Shown here: piece by piece, positions 36,950 to 46,100 of the stretch | Layout of the letters: the number at the start of each line of letters is the position of its first letter | Position numbering within the stretch: the stretch's first letter is position 1 | Source: Flavobacterium psychraerolatum | GTDB lineage: Bacteria; Bacteroidota; Bacteroidia; Flavobacteriales; Flavobacteriaceae | NCBI RefSeq assembly: GCF_025960985.1 | Contig: NZ_JAOQMX010000034.1 | Coordinates: 1 to 55,298, forward strand | Direction of reading: 5' to 3' | Length of the DNA: 55,298 nt | The notes under the pieces: generated by a model | Seen by the model: the letters and a program-made list of their open reading frames with translations, nothing else | The model's database searches: none | Told to the model about the DNA's origin: nothing | Position numbers and translations under genes: made by a program

Positions 36950-37621
36950 ATGTATTTAATATTCAAACGTTTATGCGATATCGCGCTTTCATCCCTTTTA
37001 ATAATTATTTTTTCTCCATTATTAATACCTATAATTATTGGACTAAAACTAACGGGGGAAGGATATGTTTTTTATAAACAAGATCGAGTAGGTTTTAAAA
37101 ATAAAAGTTTTCCTATCCTCAAATTTGCTACTATGTTGAAAGACAGTCCAAATATGACAGGTGGAGTTCTTACAACCAAAAAAGATCCTAGAATTACGCC
37201 TATGGGTGGTTTTTTACGAAAAAGTAAAATTAATGAATTGCCACAATTATTTAATATTTTCCTAGGAGACATGAGTTTTGTAGGGCCACGTCCATTAATG
37301 GATGTGAGTTTTAAAACATATCCTATAAAAATTCAAAAAGAGATATACAATGTTAAGCCTGGTCTTACAGGTATTGGCTCTATAGTTTTTAGAGATGAAG
37401 AAAAATTAATAACAGATGCTAAAACTAGAGGAGAAGACATTTGGGATTTTTACTCAAACAAAATATATCCTTTCAAAGGTGAATTAGAAATTTGGTATCT
37501 GTCTCATCATAGTTTTCTTGTTGACTTCAAAATTATGGTGATTACAGCATGGGTTATTCTTAACTCAGATAGTCAACTGGTTTATAAGGCATTTAAAACG
37601 TTACCAAAAAGAAAATTTTAA
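36950..37621 (+). CDS. PglC-type initiating sugar transferase (copy 2)
   Basis: 223 residues, closely related to the gene at 33016: FKRLCDIALSSLLIIIF membrane segment, YKQDRVGFKNKSFPILKFATM, DPRITPMGGFLR, GDMSFVGPRPLM. The dyad is again Asn95-Glu96 (KINELPQ). It is directly downstream of the PglF-type dehydratase, the normal place for a PglC partner, so this copy is the better candidate for loading the diamino sugar. glmS follows after 17 bases. Confidence 0.88.
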   Translation: MYLIFKRLCDIALSSLLIIIFSPLLIPIIIGLKLTGEGYVFYKQDRVGFKNKSFPILKFATMLKDSPNMTGGVLTTKKDPRITPMGGFLRKSKINELPQLFNIFLGDMSFVGPRPLMDVSFKTYPIKIQKEIYNVKPGLTGIGSIVFRDEEKLITDAKTRGEDIWDFYSNKIYPFKGELEIWYLSHHSFLVDFKIMVITAWVILNSDSQLVYKAFKTLPKRKF

Positions 37622-37638
37622 TTACTAAAAATAAAAAT

Positions 37639-39489
37639 ATGTGTGGAATTGTAGGATACATTGGTTTTAGAGAAGCTTATCCCATTGTCATAAAAGGATT
37701 AAAACGTTTAGAATATAGAGGCTATGATAGTGCAGGAATACTACTTTATGATGGAGCAGATTTAAAAGTTTCTAAAACTAAAGGTAAAGTTGCCGATTTA
37801 GAAGAAAAAGCATCAACTAAAATTACTACCAACGGTACTATTGGAATGGGGCACACACGTTGGGCAACACATGGGGTTCCAAATGATTTAAATTCGCATC
37901 CACATGTTTCTAATTCAGGTGATTTAACGATTATTCACAACGGAATTATCGAGAATTATGCACCATTAAAGAAAGAATTAATCAACAGAGGATATACTTT
38001 TTCATCAGATACTGATTCTGAAGTTTTGATTAATCTTATTGAAGATGTACAGAAAAAAGATAAATTAAAATTAGGTAAGGCCGTTCAAGTTGCTCTAAAT
38101 CAAGTCGTGGGAGCTTATGCCATTTGTGTCTTTGATAAAAAAAAACCAAATGAGATTATTGCAGCACGATTAGGTAGTCCGCTTGCAATTGGAGTCGGTG
38201 AAGGTGAGTTTTTTATAGCGTCTGATGCTTCACCATTTCTTGAATATACTTCAAATGCAATTTATTTAGAAGATGAGCAAATGGCTATTGTTCGTTTGCA
38301 TAAACCTTTAAAAATAAGAAAAATAAAAGACGATTCATTAGTAGACCCTTACATACAGGAATTACAAATGAATTTGGAACAAATAGAAAAAGGAGGTTAT
38401 GATCACTTTATGCTCAAAGAAATATATGAGCAGCCAAGTGTAATCAAAGATACTTATAGGGGGAGGCTTCATGTAAACAATGGAATTATCCAAATGGCAG
38501 GAATTGAAGATAATCTTGAAAAGTTTCTCAATGCGGAGAGAATTTTAATTATTGCTTGTGGTACTTCATGGCACGCGGGATTAGTAGCAGAATATATTAT
38601 AGAAGAATTTGCTAGAATTTCAGTTGAAGTCGAATATGCTTCTGAATTTAGGTACAGAAATCCAATTATAACTAATAAAGATGTTGTAATTGCTATATCT
38701 CAATCTGGTGAAACTGCCGATACATTAGCTGCAATTAAGCTCGCTAAGGAAAATGGTGCATTTGTATTTGGAGTTTGTAATGTTGTTGGTTCATCGATTT
38801 CAAGAGAAACGCACGCTGGAGCTTACACACATGCCGGACCAGAAATTGGAGTTGCCTCTACAAAAGCATTTACGACACAAATAACTGTTTTAACAATGAT
38901 TGCACTTCGATTGGCTAAAGCAAAAGGAACAATGTCTAACACAGAATTTCATACACATTTGCAAGAATTAGAATTGATTCCAGAAAAGGTAACCGAAACA
39001 TTAGCATTAAGCGAGGTAATAGCCAAAGAGATTGCTGCTATTTACAAAGAAGTGCCCAATTGCTTGTATCTTGGAAGAGGTTATAACTTCCCCGTAGCCT
39101 TAGAGGGAGCATTAAAATTAAAAGAGATATCGTATATCCATGCAGAAGGGTATCCAGCAGCCGAAATGAAACACGGTCCAATTGCACTCATAGACGAAAA
39201 AATGCCTGTGGTTGTTATTGCGCCCAAACAAGGTCACTACGATAAAGTGGTTAGCAATATTCAAGAAATAAAGTCTAGAAGTGGTAAAATTATCGCAGTA
39301 GTATCCAAAGGCGATACTCAAGTAAAAGCACTTGCAGATCATTTTATTGAAATACCAGAAACTTTAGATGCCTTTACACCTCTGTTAACTACAATACCCT
39401 TACAATTATTGTCCTACCACATTGCTGTTATGAGAGGATGCAATGTAGACCAACCCCGAAATTTAGCAAAATCGGTTACAGTAGAATAA
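37639..39489 (+). CDS. glmS: Glutamine-fructose-6-phosphate aminotransferase (isomerising)
   Basis: 616 residues, full length. Met-Cys-Gly-Ile start gives the N-terminal nucleophile Cys after Met removal. The glutaminase domain has GHTRWATHG and HNGIIENY. Two SIS domains follow (CGTSWHAG, SQSGETADT, GRGYNFPVALEGALKLKEISY), and the protein ends NLAKSVTVE. It makes glucosamine-6-P, the root of all UDP-GlcNAc-derived sugars in this cluster. As the last gene of the run it probably boosts precursor supply; whether it is the only glmS of the genome is unknown. Confidence 0.95.
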   Translation: MCGIVGYIGFREAYPIVIKGLKRLEYRGYDSAGILLYDGADLKVSKTKGKVADLEEKASTKITTNGTIGMGHTRWATHGVPNDLNSHPHVSNSGDLTIIHNGIIENYAPLKKELINRGYTFSSDTDSEVLINLIEDVQKKDKLKLGKAVQVALNQVVGAYAICVFDKKKPNEIIAARLGSPLAIGVGEGEFFIASDASPFLEYTSNAIYLEDEQMAIVRLHKPLKIRKIKDDSLVDPYIQELQMNLEQIEKGGYDHFMLKEIYEQPSVIKDTYRGRLHVNNGIIQMAGIEDNLEKFLNAERILIIACGTSWHAGLVAEYIIEEFARISVEVEYASEFRYRNPIITNKDVVIAISQSGETADTLAAIKLAKENGAFVFGVCNVVGSSISRETHAGAYTHAGPEIGVASTKAFTTQITVLTMIALRLAKAKGTMSNTEFHTHLQELELIPEKVTETLALSEVIAKEIAAIYKEVPNCLYLGRGYNFPVALEGALKLKEISYIHAEGYPAAEMKHGPIALIDEKMPVVVIAPKQGHYDKVVSNIQEIKSRSGKIIAVVSKGDTQVKALADHFIEIPETLDAFTPLLTTIPLQLLSYHIAVMRGCNVDQPRNLAKSVTVE

Positions 39490-39609
39490 GTATTAATATT
39501 TATACTATGGCAACGAAATAAGTCTCAAATAAGAACAAGGTTCCTATAGTTAAAAGAGCTTTTTATTATCATAAGTTGTATAGTAAGAAAATAGTTTTTT
39601 CGCTAAACA

Positions 39610-39665
39610 TATCTTTGTGTCTGACCTGTTGGAGTCGATGATACGCATTATCTCACTTCGACTCC
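39610..39665 (+). promoter_or_regulatory. Candidate promoter -7 element and leader hairpin before the kinase
   Basis: TATCTTTG (39610-39617) fits the Bacteroidota -7 consensus TAnnTTTG; no good TTG -33 element is seen at the right distance. Then GGAGTCGA (39631-39638) pairs perfectly with TCGACTCC (39658-39665), with a further GATA/TATC pairing inside. The hairpin is GC-rich against its surroundings. It is either a terminator for the glmS transcript or a 5' leader structure of the kinase transcript (start codon 39719). Confidence 0.4.
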
Positions 39666-39718
39666 GATTTGGTGGATTTGGCTAAACGCAATACAATTTG
39701 CCTATTAAGAGAATATAT

Positions 39719-42022
39719 ATGATAGAGTTGGAATCTAAGAAGATAATAGAGAAACTAAGAATTCAAAATTCAAAACTTATAAAGCAAAACAAAGCACTTC
39801 AATTTTCCAAAAAAAATGCTGAGAAAGATCTAGAGCAATTAAACTTGCTCTGTGATTTCTCTGTTCTTGGTTATATTATTTTAGGATTGGATAAAAGAAT
39901 AGTATCCATTAATCATAGTGGTAGTAAAATAATGGGGTTGTGTAATGCTGAATTGGTGAATTTTAAATTTAATCAATTTATTCCATTGGAGTATCTCCCC
40001 ACTTTTGATGACTTTTTAAAAAAGGCTGTAGATACAAAAAGTAAGCAAAATTGTGAAATTGAAATAATAACAAAAGATAATTTGCAAATCTTTGTTCAAT
40101 TATTTGGCCTGTATCTTGAAAATGAAAGTCAATACGCTATATCAATAAAGAATATTTCCAAAAAAGTAAACTTTAGAAATAAATTGGAAGAAAATAACTT
40201 TTTTTTTAATGCAACACAGCGATTTGGAGTTATTGGTTCCTATAAAATAAACTTCACCACCGATATATGGGAAGTATCTGATGAATTAAAAACTATATTA
40301 GGATTAAAAATAGATGATTCTATAAATTTAGAATCTTGGATGTCTTTGGTTCATCCTGAAGATAAAAAAGATATAGAATTGTATATCTTAGAAAAAATTA
40401 AAAATAAAACACCTTGGAATATTGAATATAGAATTATTCGAAGATCCGATGGAAAAATAAGGTGGATAAATACTAAAGGAGCGACCCTATATTATAAAAA
40501 AACAAAGGATTTTTTTTCCTTGGGATTAATGCAAGACATTACAGTTCGAAAGTCAGCAGCGGAAAAGTATAAAAATATTGAAGTCCATTCTACTAGTATT
40601 TTTAAATCTTCAAAAGAAGGAATATTAATTCTTGATGCTTTAACTGGACAAATAACAGATGCTAATCCCTCCTTAATCGAAATGATTGGCTATAATTATG
40701 TCGAATTAGTCGGAAAAGAGCTTTGGGAAATAGGAATTTTTAAAAATATAGCAACTTCTAAAGAAGCTTTTATAAAATTACAAAATAATAAACATATTAG
40801 GTTTGATAACATGCCTCTCGAAACTAAAGCAGGTGCATCATTAGATGTTGAGTTTGTTAGTAATGTATATGCCGTAGGACAAAAGAAATTTATTCTGTGC
40901 CTTATCCGTGATATATCTGATAGAAAAAAAATAGAAGAAGCACTTAAACTAAGCCGCCAGTTTTATTTTGCAATGTTCGAGAAAAACCAAGCAGTACAGT
41001 TACTCATTGATCCTCTTAATGGTAATATTATAGATGTTAATTCTGCAGCCACAGAATTTTATGGTTATTCATTAGCACAATTTAAATCAATGAACTTATC
41101 TGATATTAGTACCTTTCCTCCAGAACAGTTCATAGAAGAATTGGGGAAATTTGGATTAGCAGGCCAATCTTATTTTCAGTTTATTCATAAGTTAGCTTCG
41201 GGCAAAATTTGCGATATTGAAATTTATACTAGTCCACTACTAATTGAAGGTAAACCGTATTTAATATCCACAATTAATAATATAACAAAGAGAATACTTG
41301 AAAGAGAACAACTAAACCAGTTAAACCATAAATTAAAGGAAGTGAACGCTTTAAAGTCACAATTTATATCGACGGTATCACATGAGTTTAGAACACCGTT
41401 GGCAGGAATACTATCTAGCGTTCAGTTATTAAAAATATACCATGATTCTTGGGACGAGGAAAAGAAAGAAAAAAAGTACAAACAAATATTTGACGCTATT
41501 CAACAAACAAAATCGTTACTTGATGATGTGTCTTTAATTGATGAAGCGCAAAATAGTAAATCTTTCTTTAGACCTGAGCATATAGATTTTGTAACTCTAT
41601 TGAATGATATAATCCAAGAGAATTTAGTTATCTCAGATACCAATCATAAGGTAGTTTTAAAAAATAATTTGAATATTAAAAATTATTTCATGGACCCAGT
41701 TATGATTCGTCATATTTTTAATAACCTTATTTCAAATTCAATAAAATATAGTCCGAAAGAAAAACTAATTAATGTAGGTCTTGATAGAATAAACGATACT
41801 GAAATTAAAATAACGCTTAAAGACAAAGGAATTGGAATTCCACAAAATGAAATTAAATTTTTATTAGAACCTTTTTATCGCGCTTCAAATATTGGTGTAG
41901 TTAAAGGAACTGGTTTTGGATTATCCATAGTAAAACGATTTGTAGAACTTCACAATGGTACCATACTTATTAAGTCAATAATTAACAAAGGAACAACAGT
42001 TACCATTACATTACCTTTTTGA
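39719..42022 (+). CDS. Cytoplasmic multi-PAS sensor histidine kinase
   Basis: 767 residues from ATG 39719; an in-frame TTG at 39698 adds seven residues and is less likely. No membrane helix. The order is coiled coil (about 1-45), four PAS/PAC-like domains (about 45-150, 160-280, 290-405, 415-530), HisKA with phospho-acceptor His555 (STVSHEFRTPLAG), and HATPase_c with N-box Asn673 (FNNLISNSIKYS), G1 DKGIGIP and GTGFGLSIVK. Four PAS modules suggest sensing of an internal ligand or redox state. It overlaps in sequence space with the downstream response regulator (12-base gap), its likely partner. Confidence 0.92.
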   Translation: MIELESKKIIEKLRIQNSKLIKQNKALQFSKKNAEKDLEQLNLLCDFSVLGYIILGLDKRIVSINHSGSKIMGLCNAELVNFKFNQFIPLEYLPTFDDFLKKAVDTKSKQNCEIEIITKDNLQIFVQLFGLYLENESQYAISIKNISKKVNFRNKLEENNFFFNATQRFGVIGSYKINFTTDIWEVSDELKTILGLKIDDSINLESWMSLVHPEDKKDIELYILEKIKNKTPWNIEYRIIRRSDGKIRWINTKGATLYYKKTKDFFSLGLMQDITVRKSAAEKYKNIEVHSTSIFKSSKEGILILDALTGQITDANPSLIEMIGYNYVELVGKELWEIGIFKNIATSKEAFIKLQNNKHIRFDNMPLETKAGASLDVEFVSNVYAVGQKKFILCLIRDISDRKKIEEALKLSRQFYFAMFEKNQAVQLLIDPLNGNIIDVNSAATEFYGYSLAQFKSMNLSDISTFPPEQFIEELGKFGLAGQSYFQFIHKLASGKICDIEIYTSPLLIEGKPYLISTINNITKRILEREQLNQLNHKLKEVNALKSQFISTVSHEFRTPLAGILSSVQLLKIYHDSWDEEKKEKKYKQIFDAIQQTKSLLDDVSLIDEAQNSKSFFRPEHIDFVTLLNDIIQENLVISDTNHKVVLKNNLNIKNYFMDPVMIRHIFNNLISNSIKYSPKEKLINVGLDRINDTEIKITLKDKGIGIPQNEIKFLLEPFYRASNIGVVKGTGFGLSIVKRFVELHNGTILIKSIINKGTTVTITLPF

Positions 42023-42033
42023 AAACAAGAGAT

Positions 42034-43005
42034 ATGAAAAAAATTCTTATCGTTGAAGACGATACCTTGTTAAGAGAAAATATAGCCGAATTTATTGAAG
42101 GAGAAAAATTTCAAGTATTTGTAGCTAAGGATGGATTAGAGGGCATTCAACAAACATTACAGCACCTACCCGATCTGATATTATGTGATATTGAAATGCC
42201 TAAAATGAATGGTTATGACTTTTATAAAACAATTAAGCAGATTAAAGCTACATCCACAATTCCCTTAGTTTTTCTTTCAGCAAAAACTGAAAATGAAGAT
42301 ATTAGAGCAGGAATGCAGTTAGGCGCAGATGATTACATTCTCAAACCATTTGACTTATTTGATTTATTAAAAGTTATAGAGACGCGGCTTGCGAAATACG
42401 AAACGATTCAAAAATATAATGATGAAAAACTGCAGGCGCTAATAAAGCATCCTACCTTAGGAATGTTTATTTATCAAGAAGGTAAATTTTTACTATATAA
42501 CGAAACACTAGCCTCTATATTTGGCTATACAAAAGAAAACTTCTCAAATATTACTTTTAAAGAGCTATTGGCAGAGGACCGGTTAAGTCAAACAAAAAAA
42601 ATGACTGAGATAGATCAATATTTAAAAGACATTAATTCTACTATTTCTTTGAGATTATCAGCAAATCATAAAAATGAAGGGGAAATCAAAATTGAATTAT
42701 TTGGAACTACAATTATTTATAATGGTATGCCAAGTATCGTTGGTAATATAATAAAATTGAATACTATAAAATCTACCATTAGTAATACCAAAGCAACTAT
42801 TGAATCTAAATTAAGTAAGCGAGAATTGGAGGTCCTTGAATTGATCTGTGAAGGGAAATCTAATTTAGAAATGGCAGAACACGTTTTTTTAAGTCAGCGA
42901 ACAATCGAAACCTACAGAGCAAGATTACTTTCTAAAACAGATAGTAAAAATAGTGCTGAACTTATTATTTATGCAATAAAGAATAACTTAGTAACATTAG
43001 AATAA
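42034..43005 (+). CDS. Response regulator: receiver, PAS-like middle, LuxR-type HTH
   Basis: 323 residues from ATG 42034. A TTG at 42019 overlapping the kinase stop is possible but adds only KTRD-type residues. The receiver has Glu-Asp-Asp near the start, phospho-acceptor Asp52 (LILCDIEMPKMNGY) and LKPF. The middle part (about 135-245) looks PAS-like (MFIYQEGKFLLYNETLASIFGY). The C-terminal GerE/LuxR HTH carries LSKRELEVLELICEGKSN and SQRTIETYRARLL. A PAS domain between receiver and HTH is unusual and would add a second input. It lies upstream of the large secreted protein gene, a possible target. Confidence 0.9.
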   Translation: MKKILIVEDDTLLRENIAEFIEGEKFQVFVAKDGLEGIQQTLQHLPDLILCDIEMPKMNGYDFYKTIKQIKATSTIPLVFLSAKTENEDIRAGMQLGADDYILKPFDLFDLLKVIETRLAKYETIQKYNDEKLQALIKHPTLGMFIYQEGKFLLYNETLASIFGYTKENFSNITFKELLAEDRLSQTKKMTEIDQYLKDINSTISLRLSANHKNEGEIKIELFGTTIIYNGMPSIVGNIIKLNTIKSTISNTKATIESKLSKRELEVLELICEGKSNLEMAEHVFLSQRTIETYRARLLSKTDSKNSAELIIYAIKNNLVTLE

Positions 43006-43184
43006 TCAAACTTCAATTATAAAATCACTTTTCTTAGCTTCCATCACAAAAAATTAATTCAACAACTGTATATGTCGGTATAAATACGGACATTTCCCAT
43101 AGAGTATCTTTTAAAAAAGAGTAAGTATACTGACAATGAATAGAATATAATAAAGGAAATTTGCACTTTATTAAATTCTCAATA

Positions 43185-46100
43185 ATGTCATCAAAATTAA
43201 ACGTTCTTATTTATACTATTTTTTGTACTATTTTACCAACTGTGAGTTTTGCACAAATAAATCCTGCACCAATCACTGGTACCACAACTGATTTCCTTTT
43301 ATTTACTGGAGCTGGAGATATCACAAATGCAGGTATTTCTTCTACATATTACGGAAGTATCGGTACTAATGCAGGAACTTTAGTAGGATTTGAAAGTTTA
43401 ATTACACAACCCACAAATTTATATAGTGTTACAAAAGAAACTGCTCAGTGCGCAGTAGACCTAAATATACTTTACACAGATCTAGCTTCAAGAACAGGTA
43501 CTAACAGAGTTGGTGTTTATGGTTCTGAAACTTTAGCTCCCGGGGTCTATACGACCGTTGGAGCAATTAGTGTTGCTACCGATTTGACGTTAGACGGTAA
43601 TGGTGATCAAAATGCACGTTTTATCATCAAGACGGGAGGAGCATTCACCATGGCAGCAACTGCAAAAATTATTTTAACGAATGGTACGCAGGCCAAAAAT
43701 GTATATTGGGTTATAGCTGGTGCTGCTAGTGTAGCTGCAAATTGCGAAGCCCGAGGAATATTTATTTGTCTAGGAGGTGCCATAAGTATGGGAGCAAATG
43801 CTACTATGCAAGGTAGCGCAATGACCATGGCTGGAGCAATAACTACTGTAGATGGAATGCATTTATCCATAGCATCACCTCCTGCATCCAATACTATGGT
43901 TTTATTGGGAAACCAAGAGATAACTTCAGGTACAACACCTGCAGATTTAGTGTTAGCTGGAAATATCAGTCCTGTCATAAAATGGCAAAGCGCATCAAAT
44001 AGTACTTTTACTAATCCTATAGATATACTCCATTATTCAGAAATTCTTTCATTTTCTTGTACTGAAAATATTAATTCTACAACCTTTTACAGAGCTGTTA
44101 TAGCTGTTGATGGGATTGATACTTATTCTAACAGCATCAAGATAACCGTTAATTCTATACCTAATTTAGCAGCTGCAGGTCCGTTTGTTCTTTATTCAGG
44201 AACTGGTGCAATTACTAATACTGGATCTTCTTCTTACCTAAGCAGTATAGGAACTCAAGTAGGAGCCCTTACTGGGTTTCCAAATCCTACAGACCCTTTA
44301 CTCCATACTTATGATCCTTTGACACTTAAAGCTAAAGAAGACTTACAAGAGTTGTTTACTACTATTAATGCTTACCCTACTACTAATTCTTCACATCCAG
44401 TCGCATTTGGATCTAGCGAAATTTTACTTCCAGGTGTTTATTCAATTGGTGGAGCTTCAACTTTAGGAGGTAAGTTAACACTCGACGGACAAAATAATAC
44501 ACAATCACTTTTTATCATTAAAATTAACGGCGCATTTGCTTTGGCTGCCGCTACTGAAATTATATTAATAAATGGAGCTGCAACTGATAGTGTGTTTTGG
44601 CTTATCGATGGGGCATTATCACTAGGAGTAAATTCTATAGCAAATGGAACTTTTATTTGTAAAGCTGGAGCTATTGCTATTGCTAATAATTGTTTAATTC
44701 ATGGAAGAATGTTTACTTTAGCTGGTGCAATAACCTTGGCAAATAGCAAACTTACTTATGCACCAAGCAATACCTACACAGACACCACCATAATAACTTC
44801 TGAAAATCAATCACTTACACCCAACACCATACCATCAACTCTAACTATTACAGGAAATATATATCCAGTAGTAAGATGGGAAAAATCTTCAAATATTCTA
44901 TTTACAAACCCCACTGTAATACCTAATCCTTTAACAACATTGACGGGGTTAGAGATAGGAGCTATTACAGAAATAAACTATTGCCGAGCAGTAATGGAAG
45001 ATGGAACTATTACAATTTATTCACCCTTGATTACCTTGTCTGTTTCTGCAATTACTATTCCGGGAATTCTAGAATCTAATCAATTACTGTGTGCAAATTC
45101 TCAACCTCATGATTTAGTATTAACTGGTAATACTGGTTCAATAACTAAATGGCAAAGCGCCCTGAGTCCAGATTTCTCAACGCCGATAGACATTGTGTCC
45201 AGCAATGCAACCTTAACAGGGATAGAAATTGGCACAATAAAAACTACAACTTATTTTAGAGCAGTAATTCAAAACTGTACCTCTTCGATTGCGTACTCAA
45301 ATATAGTTACACTTGCTGTTACCTCTCTACCTTCTGGAGGAATAATCTCATCAAATCAAGATTTTTGCTCGCCCTCTCAACCAAGTACTTTAAATTTATC
45401 AGGCAATACAACAACGGTAGTAAAATGGCAAAGTTCCTTAACATCAGATTTTTTACTTACAACCGACATCATTAATACAACATCAACTTTAAGTGGAAGT
45501 TCAATTGGAATTATATCTGCAACAACCTATTTTAGGGCAGTAACAAATGACTGTAACTTGTCTTTTATCTATTCTTCTCCAGCCGTAATTACAATTGCAG
45601 CTGTCACAATCTGGAATGGAAGCAGTTGGAGTAATGGACTACCTTCTTTTTCAAATTCAGCTATTTTTAATGGAAATTTCACAGCAAGTGCTGACATACA
45701 GTCCTGCAGTATAACTGTAAATAGTGATGTTGCAGTAATTGTTGATTCAGGCCATAATATTACTTTAAACGGAGGTCTTACAATTGATCCTTCAGGTAGT
45801 TTTACACTAAATAATGACGCTAATCTATTGCAACCAGAAGGAGCCATAAATAATGGAATCATCACAGTAAAAAGAAATAGTGCACCACTCTATCGCTTAG
45901 ACTCTACTTTATGGTCATCACCTGTTTCAGATCAAAATTTAAAAGATTTTTCAAATGGAACTTTGACAAATAGATTTTATTTTTATGACAGTACAGCATC
46001 TGTGAATGGAGCTTATGCACCAGTATTCAATAACAGTTTTTTTCCTGAGCAAACAGTAACTAGCTATAGTTTTGAAACTGGCAAAGGATACCTTATTAGA

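Noticed and set aside
37639..39489. A glmS-type ribozyme or riboswitch upstream of glmS
   Set aside because: Only 17 bases separate glmS from the preceding transferase gene, which leaves no room for a ribozyme.
43021..43184. A LytTR-type box pair upstream of the ice-binding-like gene
   Set aside because: CACTT-like fragments exist near 43026 and 43045, but they do not match the TAATAAGTG element well enough to extend the regulon to this gene.
43607..43978. A 123-codon minus-strand frame inside the ice-binding-like gene
   Set aside because: It is a shadow of the repetitive Ala/Gly-rich coding sequence on the other strand; no signal, start context or family supports it.
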